The notes beneath the pieces were generated by a model that was given only the letters and a program-made list of their open reading frames with translations, was not told the origin of the DNA and did not search any database. Of a DNA stretch of 24,215 nucleotides, positions 1 to 7,625 are shown piece by piece; the stretch's first letter is position 1, and each line of letters begins with the position of its first letter. Made by a program: the position numbers and the translations under genes. Source of the stretch: Methanobacteriota archaeon (lineage in GTDB: Archaea; Methanobacteriota; Methanobacteria; Methanobacteriales; Methanobacteriaceae). The stretch spans positions 1-24,215 of the forward strand of contig JAEZRD010000027.1 of assembly GCA_023440975.1 (NCBI GenBank), read 5' to 3'.

Positions 1-725
1 AATACCTAACCAACTACATAGCTTTAGGACTAGACTTAACCAGTGACAAAGTAGATGTCTACTTACAATCACAAAATAACCTCCTAAAAGACCTAACATT
101 CAAAATAAGTAAAAGAGCAAACTTCAACGAAATGAAAGCAATCTACGGATTCACACCATCTACAAACTTAGCACACATATACGCACCATTAACACAAGTA
201 GCAGATATTCTAATACCACAAATACCAGAAAAAGGCGGACCAAAACAAGTAGTTGTACCGGTAGGAGTAGACCAAGACCCCCACTTACGCCTAACCAGAG
301 ACATTGCAGATAAAATGAACGAAGAATATGGATTCATAACACCAGCAAGCACATACCACAGATTCATAACAGGACTAACTGGTGGAAAAATGTCAAGCAG
401 TAAACCAAAAACTGCAATATACCTAAACGATTCACCAGAAGAAGCAGAAAAGAAAGTAAAAACAGCAAAAACTGGTGGAAGAGAAAGCCTAGCAGAACAA
501 AAAGAATTAGGTGGACGACCAGACGAATGTGTAATCTATGAAATGCTCGTATATCACCTATTAGACTCCGATGAAGAATTAAGTAAAATCCACGAAGAAT
601 GTAAAAATGGAACATTATTATGTGGAGCATGTAAAGCTAGAACAGGGGAACTAATGAAAGAACTCTTCGAAGACTTACACTCTAAACAAGAAGATGCTAA
701 AGAAATAGCTAAAACATTATTCTAA
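1..725 (+). CDS. trpS: Tryptophan--tRNA ligase, C-terminal part (5' end outside window)
   Basis: Class I aminoacyl-tRNA synthetase that charges tRNA-Trp with tryptophan. The open frame runs in from the left edge (first full codon at position 3), so about 240 C-terminal residues are present and the HIGH-type ATP motif lies outside. Visible family features are the tryptophan-pocket region with VGVDQDPHLRLTRD and the signature GGKMSSSKP, the KMSKS-type loop of archaeal and eukaryotic TrpRS. The C-terminal part is helical, has a Cys pair (LLCGACK), and ends in a charged helix. The ATG at 132 is internal, because the frame upstream of it is open and continues smoothly. A short hairpin overlaps the stop codon. 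The KMSSS motif makes the identification secure. Confidence 0.93.
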   Translation, partial: YLTNYIALGLDLTSDKVDVYLQSQNNLLKDLTFKISKRANFNEMKAIYGFTPSTNLAHIYAPLTQVADILIPQIPEKGGPKQVVVPVGVDQDPHLRLTRDIADKMNEEYGFITPASTYHRFITGLTGGKMSSSKPKTAIYLNDSPEEAEKKVKTAKTGGRESLAEQKELGGRPDECVIYEMLVYHLLDSDEELSKIHEECKNGTLLCGACKARTGELMKELFEDLHSKQEDAKEIAKTLF

Positions 726-745
726 AAAAAAATTAGAATAGTTTT
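719..745 (+). terminator. Possible hairpin terminator after trpS
   Basis: ATTCTAA (719-725) and TTAGAAT (733-739) form a perfect 7-bp stem around an A7 loop. The stem overlaps the trpS stop and is followed by a short T run (741-745). The T run is weak, so termination is only a suggestion. Confidence 0.35.
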
Positions 746-807
746 AAATAAGATAAGCATATAAAACATAATTTTAAAATAAAAAAAAGAAAAGGTTAAT
801 CATTAAT

Positions 808-1506
808 ATGGAAAATGTAAAACATTATTTAGGAATTATCAGTAGTGAAATAAAAGAAGCATTCACTGAAAATAAATACATCATTTTAATAATAACAGCA
901 ATATTTATTATAACTGCATTTATAGGTTTCTTTTTCGCACAAAACCTACATTTCATGACTCCAGTAGTTAATAATTTCCAACACCGTATAACATCAGGAC
1001 AAGTACAATTAACTACTAACTCTCTTTATGTAAACAATTTAAAAGCTACCCTAACAATTTTCCTAGGATCCTTTTTAATGGGAGTTGTAGGAATATTAGC
1101 AATAATAATTAATGCTTTACTCATAGGATTATATGCAGCAGTATACGCAGCACATGGAAAAATCCTTTTATACTTTTTATTAATAATTCCACATGGAATA
1201 TTCGAGATACCAGCACTAATTATAGCAAGTAGTGCAGGATTTGTAATGCTAGTATTCGTAATATTATTCCTAAAAAACTTAGTATCCCCAGATTATACTT
1301 ATGCTAAAATCTTTGACCCATTATACAATTTAGATAAAATATCCACAACAGAAACAATAAAAATGTCTTGGAGAAAAAATGGGCTAAAATTCAAACAATC
1401 ATTAATCCTATTAGTAATATCAGCAATCTTACTAATCATAGCAGCATGTATAGAAGCTAATATAACAAAACCATTAGCTTTCATAATTTATGGATTTCTA
1501 AGTTAA
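808..1506 (+). CDS. SpoIIM/DUF95-family integral membrane protein
   Basis: A 232-residue polytopic membrane protein. Hydrophobic segments lie near residues 24-45, 80-115, 118-156 and 198-217, with a short one at 222-232. The stretch PHGIFEIPA (128-136), followed by a small-residue-rich helix and a late IEANITKP, is the pattern of the stage II sporulation protein M family (DUF95). That family is widespread in archaea that do not sporulate, and its function there is unknown. It starts 82 bp after trpS with a weak AAGGTTAATC ribosome-binding site. Neighbours give no functional link. A T-rich tract after the stop (about 1528-1553) probably ends the transcript. Family assignment is fairly sure; the role is not. 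Confidence 0.75.
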   Translation: MENVKHYLGIISSEIKEAFTENKYIILIITAIFIITAFIGFFFAQNLHFMTPVVNNFQHRITSGQVQLTTNSLYVNNLKATLTIFLGSFLMGVVGILAIIINALLIGLYAAVYAAHGKILLYFLLIIPHGIFEIPALIIASSAGFVMLVFVILFLKNLVSPDYTYAKIFDPLYNLDKISTTETIKMSWRKNGLKFKQSLILLVISAILLIIAACIEANITKPLAFIIYGFLS

Positions 1507-1527
1507 AAAAATTTTATAATTACAATC

Positions 1528-1553
1528 TAAAAATTTTTTTTATATTTTTTTTA
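1528..1553 (+). terminator. T-rich terminator after the SpoIIM-like gene
   Basis: Two closely spaced T7-T8 runs follow the stop codon at 1504-1506. This matches the oligo-T terminators usual in Euryarchaeota. No strong stem is seen. Confidence 0.4.
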
Positions 1554-1724
1554 AAACTAATTTTTTAAACCTTATTCTTAATTTAAATAACTTATAAACC
1601 TAAAGATTAATAACTTTAAAATTAATTCTAGAATTAACATACTTTTTTATAATATAAAAGAATTAAATAACAAATGAACAATTATATTAATAAAAATTTT
1701 ATAATTACTTAAAAAGTGATATTT

Positions 1725-2924
1725 ATGATAAGATGTGTATCTTGTGGAGAAGAATATGATGATGATGAAATCATCTACAATTGTAAAAAATGTGGTTCAA
1801 TATTAGAAGTTGTAACTGAAGACTTTGATATACCAAGAGAAACCTTTGACGGCAGAAGAGATAATCTTTGGAAATATAAAGAATTTTTACCTGTAGATGC
1901 TGATAAAAAAGTTTCCCTTGATGAAGGGGGAACACCATTCGTACCATGCCACAAATTAGGAGAAGAATTAGGCATTGAATTATATGTTAAAGTAGAAGGA
2001 TCAAACCCAACAGGAAGTTTCAAAGATCGTGGAATGACCCTAGGAATGACTAAAGCAGTAGAACTTGGAGTAGATACAGTAGGATGTGCAAGTACAGGTA
2101 ACACTAGTGCATCATTAGCAGCTTACGCAGCTCGTGGAGGAAAACGTTGTATTGTATTCTTACCATCAGGTAAAGTAGCTTTAGGAAAATTAGCACAAGC
2201 AATGTTCCACGGTGCAGAAGTAGTAAGTATTGATGGAAACTTTGATGAAGCATTAGAAGCTATGACAAAATTAGCTCAAGAAAAATACTTATACTTATTA
2301 AACAGTATTAACCCATACAGATTAGAAGGACAAAAAACAATAGGTTATGAAGTAGTTCATGGACTAGGATGGGAATCACCAGACCGTATAGTTTTACCAG
2401 TTGGAAATGCAGGTAACATTTCAGCTATATGGAAAGGAGTTAGTGAATTCCACGAAGCAGGATATATTGATGATTTACCAATGATGACAGGTATACAAGC
2501 TGAAGGTGCATGTCCAATTGTAAATGCATTTAATGATAACACTATGGATATGACTCCTGTTGAAAACCCTGAAACTGTAGCAACAGCTATACGTATAGGT
2601 GCACCAGTAAGCAGTATTAAAGCTTTACATGCAATATATGACAGTAATGGTTTTGCAGAAACAGTTACTGATGATCAAATTTTATCTGCTCAAAAAGAAC
2701 TTGCACGTAAAGAGGGTGTAGGTGTAGAACCAGCTAGTGCAGCAAGTATAGCAGGACTAAAAAAATTAGTAGCTGAAGGTGAAATTGATAAAGGTGAAAA
2801 AGTAGTATGTATCGTAACCGGACATTTACTTAAAGATCCTAACACTGCTATTGAAGCATGTACTAAACCTAAAGAAGTTAGTGCTGATTTAGATAAAATC
2901 AAAGAACTTTTAGTTAACAAATAA
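1725..2924 (+). CDS. thrC: Threonine synthase
   Basis: PLP-dependent enzyme converting O-phosphohomoserine to threonine and phosphate, the last step of threonine synthesis. The N-terminus has a zinc-ribbon-like pair of CxxC motifs (CVSCG at Cys4/Cys7, NCKKCG at Cys20/Cys23), common in archaeal ThrC. The PLP lysine lies in NPTGSFKDRGM (Lys100). SNPTGS, the STGNTSASLAAYAARGG stretch and the glycine-rich VLPVGNAGN phosphate-binding loop fit fold-type II. The length of 399 aa is normal. A GTG at 1716 also opens the frame, but GTGAT at 1716-1720 is a good ribosome-binding site four bases before the ATG at 1725, so I prefer 1725. The gene stands alone, with AT-rich flanks of about 200 bp on each side. 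Confidence 0.95.
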   Translation: MIRCVSCGEEYDDDEIIYNCKKCGSILEVVTEDFDIPRETFDGRRDNLWKYKEFLPVDADKKVSLDEGGTPFVPCHKLGEELGIELYVKVEGSNPTGSFKDRGMTLGMTKAVELGVDTVGCASTGNTSASLAAYAARGGKRCIVFLPSGKVALGKLAQAMFHGAEVVSIDGNFDEALEAMTKLAQEKYLYLLNSINPYRLEGQKTIGYEVVHGLGWESPDRIVLPVGNAGNISAIWKGVSEFHEAGYIDDLPMMTGIQAEGACPIVNAFNDNTMDMTPVENPETVATAIRIGAPVSSIKALHAIYDSNGFAETVTDDQILSAQKELARKEGVGVEPASAASIAGLKKLVAEGEIDKGEKVVCIVTGHLLKDPNTAIEACTKPKEVSADLDKIKELLVNK

Positions 2925-2926
2925 TC

Positions 2927-2980
2927 CTAAAAAAAAATTATTTTTTAATTTTTTACTTTTTTTTCTTTAAACTTTTTTTA
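2927..2980 (+). terminator. T-rich terminator after thrC
   Basis: An A8/T6 inverted segment followed by several T6-T8 runs starts a few bases after the thrC stop. It is a plausible archaeal terminator. Confidence 0.45.
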
Positions 2981-3121
2981 AAAACTAAATATTAATGGAT
3001 TTTATCATTTTATTTAAAAAATTTTTTTTATTCTCAATATTATAAACCACTTAATAGGGAAGTCTATATTCAATGATATTATGAAAATTATTTAGATATA
3101 AGATTAAATTAAACCAATATA

Positions 3122-3167
3122 TTTATATATAACAAAAGATTATAATTTTAAATACAAAACGAGGTGA
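3122..3167 (+). promoter_or_regulatory. Histone gene promoter (TATA box) and ribosome-binding site
   Basis: TTTATATATA at 3122-3131 is a strong archaeal TATA box with an A/C-rich flank upstream (taaacc). Transcription would be expected near 3148-3155. GAGGTGA at 3161-3167 is the ribosome-binding site, six bases before the ATG at 3173. The leader would be only about 20-25 nt. The placement follows standard archaeal spacing and is not measured. Confidence 0.6.
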
Positions 3168-3172
3168 AAAAT

Positions 3173-3379
3173 ATGAGTGAATTACCAATTGCCCCAATCG
3201 GCAGAATATTAAAGAACGCTGGTGCTGAAAGAGTATCTGATGATGCAAAAATCGCATTAGCTGAAGTAATCGAAGAATGTGGGGACAGCATCGCACAAAA
3301 AGCTGTGGGATATGCTCGTCACGCAGGAAGAAAAACAGTAAAAGCTGAAGATATCAAATTAGCAACCAAAACTTGCTAA
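3173..3379 (+). CDS. Archaeal histone (HMf type)
   Basis: Small DNA-wrapping protein of 68 residues that forms dimers and nucleosome-like multimers on DNA. The whole sequence is one histone fold: an N-terminal SELPIAPIGRILKNAGAERVS segment, the long middle helix, and ARHAGRKTVKAEDIKLA, matching HMfA/HMfB closely. A GTG at 3164 would extend the frame by three residues, but it lies inside the ribosome-binding site, so ATG 3173 is the start. It has two cysteines (Cys36 and the C-terminal Cys68), and the C-terminus lacks the basic RRFKK-like end of HMf. A stem-loop lies 21 nt after the stop. The gene stands alone under its own strong promoter. Confidence 0.95.
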   Translation: MSELPIAPIGRILKNAGAERVSDDAKIALAEVIEECGDSIAQKAVGYARHAGRKTVKAEDIKLATKTC

Positions 3380-3400
3380 GTTTTTGATTAAATCACGATT

Positions 3401-3432
3401 GTGGAGATTAAATATTTAATATCTAACTCCAC
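3401..3432 (+). terminator. Stem-loop in the histone 3' region
   Basis: GTGGAG (3401-3406) and CTCCAC (3427-3432) pair perfectly. The interior contains a 14-nt AT palindrome (ATTAAATATTTAAT). A second small stem, AGCTT (3439-3443) with AAGCT (3450-3454), follows. No long T run comes directly after, so it could be a terminator, a processing site or an mRNA stabiliser. Confidence 0.45.
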
Positions 3433-3763
3433 TTTCACAGCTTTTATCCAAGCTAAAAACAAACTCTAATTTTCAAATAACCTTAACAAAAATATCAAAA
3501 CTTTTTTTAAACATAATACCATAAATATTAATTAAATTAAGATTAAACTTTTTTTAAAAATCCCATAAATGGATAACTATATAAGCTATAAAAATAAATT
3601 TAATACTGTCTAGTTCTCTAGAATTTATTTCATAAATCCTAAATTTTAGAAAAAATATATTATTAGCTAATTTTTTACTAATAATATTCATTGAAAATAG
3701 ATAACCAAAGAAATTATAAATTATTTTTCAAAAATAATTTCTAAGATTATATTATTTAGTGAT

Positions 3764-3780
3764 ATGAATATAATATTCAT
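3764..3780. repeat. 17-nt perfect inverted repeat
   Basis: ATGAATATAATATTCAT has two perfect 8-bp arms around one central base. It resembles an operator for a dimeric DNA-binding protein, but it is nearly all A/T and sits 200 bp upstream of rpl7ae, so its role is unknown. Confidence 0.5.
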
Positions 3781-3875
3781 GAGTTATAGATTAAAACTAT
3801 AAATTGTGACCTTTTTAATAAAAATTAAAAAAGTAGATAAAAGTATCGAAACTTTAAAAAAAGGACACTGTTTTG

Positions 3876-3970
3876 ATTATTATAACCACAGAAAAAAACT
3901 TATTTTTAACCTGTGTAGTTATGATAATTTGCCGATGGATGGCAAAACCTAGCCAGATGAAAAAGGAGGT
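3876..3970 (+). promoter_or_regulatory. Structured leader of the rpl7ae operon, candidate autoregulatory site
   Basis: Three consecutive stems precede the L7Ae start. An 11-bp stem (3876-3886 with 3918-3928) continues through a 2-nt bulge into CACAG/CTGTG (3887-3891 with 3911-3915). TTTGCC/GGCAAA (3928-3933 with 3941-3946) encloses the loop GATGGAT. ACCT (3947-3950) can pair with AGGT (3967-3970), part of the GGAGGT ribosome-binding site. Archaeal L7Ae is known to bind kink-turn RNA, including leaders of its own mRNA. I do not see an unambiguous kink-turn (the GA/GA pairs are only partly placed), so autoregulation is inference. Confidence 0.45.
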
Positions 3971-3978
3971 AAATTAAT

Positions 3979-4347
3979 ATGGCAAACATTTATGTAAAAT
4001 TTGACACACCAGAAGAAATAGCTCAAAAAACTGAAGAAGCTTTAGAATCCGCAAAAAATACCGGAAAAGTAGCAAAAGGAACCAACGAAGTAACTAAATT
4101 TATCGAAAGAGGAGACGCAAAACTCGTAGTAATCGCAGAAGACGTCGACCCTGCTGAAATCGTAGCACACATACCAGTTCTCGCAGAAGAAAATGAAATC
4201 CCTTACGCTTACTTACCAACCAAAGAAAAAGTCGGTGGAGCTGCAGGATTAAGCGTTGGAACCGCATCCGCTTGTATCGTAGATGCTGGTGACGCTGAAG
4301 ATTTAGTAAACGAAATTGTCGAAAAAGTAGCTGAACTCAAAGAATAA
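3979..4347 (+). CDS. rpl7ae: Large ribosomal subunit protein L7Ae
   Basis: Kink-turn RNA-binding protein of the archaeal 50S subunit. It is also a core subunit of C/D and H/ACA guide RNPs and of RNase P. The 122-residue sequence matches the family end to end: KGTNEVTKFIERGDAKLVVIAEDVDP is the RNA-binding region with the conserved NE pair, and VGGAAGLSVGTASACIVD is the C-terminal signature. The ribosome-binding site GGAGGT lies eight bases before the ATG. It is the first gene of the conserved archaeal order L7Ae-S28e-L24e-Ndk-aIF5B. The structured leader suggests translational feedback. Confidence 0.96.
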   Translation: MANIYVKFDTPEEIAQKTEEALESAKNTGKVAKGTNEVTKFIERGDAKLVVIAEDVDPAEIVAHIPVLAEENEIPYAYLPTKEKVGGAAGLSVGTASACIVDAGDAEDLVNEIVEKVAELKE

Positions 4348-4392
4348 GATCATTCTCTGTTTGCAGTTTAAATAGAACAGGAGGATTAAAAT

Positions 4393-4602
4393 ATGAGTGA
4401 CGACGCAGTTCCAGCAGAAGTCATAGAAGTACTACACAGAACCGGTATGACTGGAGAAATCATGCAAGTAAAATGCAGAATTCTCGATGGAAGAGACAAA
4501 GGAAGAATCTTAACTAGAAATATCATGGGCCCTGTACGGGAAGGCGATATTTTGATGTTACTCGACACAATTAGAGAAGCTAAAGAAATTAGAACTCCTT
4601 AA
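4393..4602 (+). CDS. rps28e: Small ribosomal subunit protein S28e
   Basis: A 69-residue OB-fold protein of the archaeal/eukaryotic small subunit, located near the mRNA exit region. It is recognised by the sequence from AEVIEVLHRTGMTGEIMQVKC to the near-universal GRILTRNIMGPVREGDILMLL and the short charged tail. It begins 45 bp after rpl7ae with the ribosome-binding site CAGGAGG and is followed by rpl24e, the standard archaeal order. Length is typical. Confidence 0.96.
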   Translation: MSDDAVPAEVIEVLHRTGMTGEIMQVKCRILDGRDKGRILTRNIMGPVREGDILMLLDTIREAKEIRTP

Positions 4603-4678
4603 ATAAAAAAAACATTAAATGTTTAATATTTAAAGTAGTAATTTCGTTTAATCTAAATAATTTAGAAGGTGTAAGAAC

Positions 4679-4840
4679 ATGAGAACTTGTTCATTCTGTC
4701 ACAAAGAAATAGAAGAAGGTACCGGAAAAATGTACGTTAAAAAAGACGGAACAATCTATTTCTTTTGCAGCAGTAAATGTGAAAAAAATATGATTGGACT
4801 CGGTAGAGTTCCAAGAAAAGTTAAATGGGTTAAAGAATGA
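4679..4840 (+). CDS. rpl24e: Large ribosomal subunit protein L24e
   Basis: A 53-residue zinc-ribbon protein of the 50S subunit. It reads MRTCSFCHKEIEEGTG through a YFFCSSKCEKN motif to RKVKWVKE. Zinc ligands are Cys4, Cys7, Cys30 and Cys34 (CxxC...CxxxC), the usual L24e pattern. The ribosome-binding site AGAAGGTGTA precedes the ATG at 4679. Its TGA overlaps the ndk start as ATGA, which implies translational coupling. It is typical in length for archaeal L24e, which lacks the long C-terminal extension of eukaryotes. Confidence 0.95.
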   Translation: MRTCSFCHKEIEEGTGKMYVKKDGTIYFFCSSKCEKNMIGLGRVPRKVKWVKE

Positions 4841-5295
4841 TGGAAAAAAGCTTTGTAATGATGAAACCTGATGCAGTCGCAAGACGTCTCATGGGTAAAA
4901 TCTTAAACAGATTTGAAGAAAAAGGTCTTCAATTAAAAGCAATCAAATTAATGACAATAAGTGAAGACTTAGCTAAAGAACATTATGGAGAACACTCAGA
5001 AAAACCATTCTTCAACGATTTAGTAGAATACATCACCTCCGGACCTGTACTCGCAATGGTCATCGAAGGAGAAGATGCAATAAGCTTAATAAGAAAAATG
5101 GTCGGAGCAACCAATCCACAAGAAGCAGACCTCGGAACAATCAGAGGAGATTATGCAGTAGAAACCGGAAGAAACATAATCCACGCATCTGATGCACCAG
5201 AATCTGCAGAAAGAGAAATTGGTTTATTCTTTAATGAAAATGAATTAGTAGATTATAACATGGTAGATAACACTTGGATTTATGAAAATTTATAA
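4837..5295 (+). CDS. ndk: Nucleoside diphosphate kinase
   Basis: Transfers the gamma phosphate from ATP to other nucleoside diphosphates through a phosphohistidine. The 152-residue sequence is complete. MMKPDAVARR carries the conserved Lys10, the Kpn-loop region ITSGPVLAMV follows, and NIIHASDAPESAEREI contains the active His116 and the family signature. Two adjacent ATGs (4837 and 4840) are possible starts. The first overlaps the rpl24e stop in ATGA and fits coupling; the second removes one Met. Linkage of ndk to L24e and aIF5B is conserved in Euryarchaeota. Confidence 0.96.
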   Translation: MMEKSFVMMKPDAVARRLMGKILNRFEEKGLQLKAIKLMTISEDLAKEHYGEHSEKPFFNDLVEYITSGPVLAMVIEGEDAISLIRKMVGATNPQEADLGTIRGDYAVETGRNIIHASDAPESAEREIGLFFNENELVDYNMVDNTWIYENL

Positions 5296-5375
5296 TCTAT
5301 ATTCAACATTAAAACAAAATAACAATAATTTAATAATTAAAATTAATTCATTTAAAAAAGAGGTGGAGTCAAAAA

Positions 5376-7163
5376 ATGAAGATAAGATCACCAATTGTAT
5401 CCGTATTAGGTCATGTAGATCATGGTAAAACCACATTACTGGATTATATCAGAGGAAGTACCGTAGCTGACAGAGAAGCTGGAGGTATAACCCAACATAT
5501 TGGAGCAACAGAAATCCCAATAAGCACAATCGAAGAAATATGTGGAGATTTCATATCAAAATTATCTATAAAAGACACAATACCAGGATTATTCTTCATA
5601 GATACTCCAGGTCACGCAGCATTCACATCCCTAAGAAAACGTGGAGGAGCATTAGCAGACTTAGCAATACTTATAGTAGACATCAATGAAGGTTTCAAAC
5701 CCCAAACATATGAAGCTATAAACATACTAAAAATGTACAAAACTCCATTCATAGTAGCTGCAAATAAAGTGGATAGACTATTTGGATGGGAAGAACACCC
5801 AAACAAATCTTTTACAGAAACATTCAAAGACCAAGCACCAAGCGTACAACAAAATCTTGATCAAAGAGTCTATGAAATAGTAGGAGAATTACACAAACAA
5901 GGATTCCAATCTGAAAGATTTGACAGAGTAAGTAACTTCGCAAACCAAATAACAATCATACCAATGAGTGCAAAAACCGGTGAAGGAATCATAGAATTAA
6001 ACGCTATGCTTCTAGGATTAGCACAAGAATACTTAACAGAACAATTGGAAATCCACGAAAACGCACCAGCAAAAGGTACAGTTTTAGAAGTAAAAGAAGA
6101 AACAGGTTTAGGAATGACCATAGACACAATCATCTATGATGGAGTCCTAAAAACCAATGATGAAATTGTTCTAATGCTCAAAAATGAAGTATTAACAACA
6201 AACGTCAGATCCATACTAAAACCAAGTCCACTAAAAGAAATGAGAGAATCCAAAAACCGATTCGACCAAGTGGACCATGTAGTTGCTGCAGCAGGTGTAA
6301 AAATAGCAGCACCAAACTTAGAAGATGTAGTTTCAGGATCACCTCTTAGAGTAATAAATGATGACGAAGATGTTAAAAAAGAAATCTTAAAAGAAATCGA
6401 AGATATCACAATAGACACCGAAGAAAGCGGTGTACTCGTAAAAGCAGATACATTAGGTTCACTTGAAGCAGTAGTAAACATACTAAACCAAGAAAAAATA
6501 CCAATAAGATCCGCAGATATCGGAGATGTAAACAAAAAAGATATCATAAAAGCATCTATCTCACAAAAAGAAAATCCAGACCATGGAGTAATCATAGCAT
6601 TCAATGTTAAAGTGCACCCAAAAGCACAAAAAGACCTTGATGAAACAGACTTAAAATTATTCCAAGGAAATGTGATTTATCAAATAACCGAAGATCATCA
6701 AGACTGGTTAGATGAAAGAAAAAATGCTGTAAAAAAACATTTACTCGATTCTTTAATCAAACCCGCAAAAATAATGATTCTTCCAAAACTAATTTTCAGA
6801 CAATCAAAACCTGCAATCTGTGGTATTGAAGTTTTAAATGGTACAGTAAAACCAGGTTATATTCTAATGAATGAAAACGGTGAAAAAGTAGGATCCATAT
6901 TAAGTATGGAAGATAAAGGAGAATCATTACCTAGTATGAGCCGAGGTCAACAAGTAGCAATGGCAATTTCAGATGCTATTGCAGGAAAAGACTTCGAAGA
7001 AGGAGACAGCTTATACGTAGACATCCCCGAAAGACACTACAAAGTAATTGAAAGAAAATTCAAAAGCAAACTCAATGATGATGAAATTAGTTGTTTAGAA
7101 GAAATCGTTGAAATCAAAAGAAAGAACGATCCTGAATGGGGAGAATTCGGCTTATTTGAATAA
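5376..7163 (+). CDS. infB: Translation initiation factor aIF5B
   Basis: GTPase that promotes ribosomal subunit joining and initiator tRNA placement, orthologous to eIF5B/IF2. All G motifs are visible: GHVDHGKT (12-19), DTPGH (76-80), NKVD (130-133) and SAK (198-200). Domain II beta-barrel, domain III and the C-terminal beta-barrel domain IV (from about residue 465) follow. The length of 595 aa is usual for archaea, which lack the long eukaryotic N-terminus. The ribosome-binding site GAGGTGGAG precedes the ATG. No intein is present at the P-loop, where inteins occur in some archaeal copies. It lies 80 bp after ndk and is probably cotranscribed. Confidence 0.96.
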   Translation: MKIRSPIVSVLGHVDHGKTTLLDYIRGSTVADREAGGITQHIGATEIPISTIEEICGDFISKLSIKDTIPGLFFIDTPGHAAFTSLRKRGGALADLAILIVDINEGFKPQTYEAINILKMYKTPFIVAANKVDRLFGWEEHPNKSFTETFKDQAPSVQQNLDQRVYEIVGELHKQGFQSERFDRVSNFANQITIIPMSAKTGEGIIELNAMLLGLAQEYLTEQLEIHENAPAKGTVLEVKEETGLGMTIDTIIYDGVLKTNDEIVLMLKNEVLTTNVRSILKPSPLKEMRESKNRFDQVDHVVAAAGVKIAAPNLEDVVSGSPLRVINDDEDVKKEILKEIEDITIDTEESGVLVKADTLGSLEAVVNILNQEKIPIRSADIGDVNKKDIIKASISQKENPDHGVIIAFNVKVHPKAQKDLDETDLKLFQGNVIYQITEDHQDWLDERKNAVKKHLLDSLIKPAKIMILPKLIFRQSKPAICGIEVLNGTVKPGYILMNENGEKVGSILSMEDKGESLPSMSRGQQVAMAISDAIAGKDFEEGDSLYVDIPERHYKVIERKFKSKLNDDEISCLEEIVEIKRKNDPEWGEFGLFE

Positions 7164-7235
7164 ATGAAACAATTTAAATTATTATAACTCAAAATAATAA
7201 AAAAAACATAAAACAAATTAAATGGAGGAATTTAT

Positions 7236-7625
7236 TTGGCATTTAAAATTGTTGTATCAGACAAAAGTGAAACCTATCAAGTAGAATCTGATGATGCTAA
7301 ACAAATTGTAAACTTATCCATTGGTGATGAATTCGATGGTAACGTTATTGGATTAGAAGGATACACCTTAAAAATCACTGGAGGTAGTGATAAAAACGGT
7401 TTCCCTATGAGAAGCGATATCAGCGGACCAAGAAGAGTAAAAAGTCTCTTAACTGGTGGAATAGGTTACAATCCTAAAGTTGATGGTGTCAAAAGACGAA
7501 AAACCTTAAGAGGTAACACTATATCTGAAGATATTGTTCAAGTTAATACAATAGTTACCAAATCAGGTAGTCAAACCTTAAAAGATATCTTAAACCCTGA
7601 AGAGGAAGAAGAAGCTGAAGAATAG
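7236..7625 (+). CDS. rps6e: Small ribosomal subunit protein S6e
   Basis: A 129-residue archaeal S6e, a beta-barrel protein of the small subunit. It is recognised by the N-terminal FKIVVSDKSETYQVE segment and the central GGSDKNGFPMRSDISGPRRVKSLL with LRGNTISEDIVQ. The start is TTG at 7236, six bases after the GGAGG site. The C-terminus is an acidic tail rather than the phosphorylated basic helix of eukaryotic S6. A very similar acidic tail ends S24e in this window. A hairpin terminator overlaps the stop codon, which suggests the operon begun at rpl7ae ends here. Confidence 0.95.
   Translation: MAFKIVVSDKSETYQVESDDAKQIVNLSIGDEFDGNVIGLEGYTLKITGGSDKNGFPMRSDISGPRRVKSLLTGGIGYNPKVDGVKRRKTLRGNTISEDIVQVNTIVTKSGSQTLKDILNPEEEEEAEE

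Larger units (their letters stand above)
3380..3978. other. 599-bp gene-free, inverted-repeat-rich intergenic region
   Basis: I find no credible coding frame here; all frames are short and AT-driven. The region holds the histone 3' stem-loop, a TATA-like ACTATATAAG near 3575, and then a chain of stems. These are ATATTATTAG/CTAATAATAT (3657-3666 and 3678-3687), AGAAATTAT/ATAATTTCT (3709-3717 and 3734-3742), a 17-nt palindrome (3764-3780), TTATAG/CTATAA (about 3784-3802), and CTTTTTAAT/ATTAAAAAAG (3811-3833). The last 100 bp form the structured leader of rpl7ae. It may include a non-coding RNA or a very long leader. AT-rich DNA throws up stems by chance, so this is tentative. Confidence 0.5.

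Noticed and set aside
3164..3172. GTG start extending the histone by three residues
   Set aside because: The GTG is part of the GAGGTGA ribosome-binding site, and the HMf family starts at the next ATG.
3918..3970. C/D box guide RNA from ATGATAA and GATGA-like boxes before rpl7ae
   Set aside because: No matching D box (CTGA) is properly spaced, and the C-box match sits inside a long stem; a leader structure explains it better.
6134..6604. 156-codon open frame on the minus strand inside infB
   Set aside because: Rich in Ser, Phe and Thr as expected from the antisense of a Lys/Glu-rich gene, and infB is continuous here.
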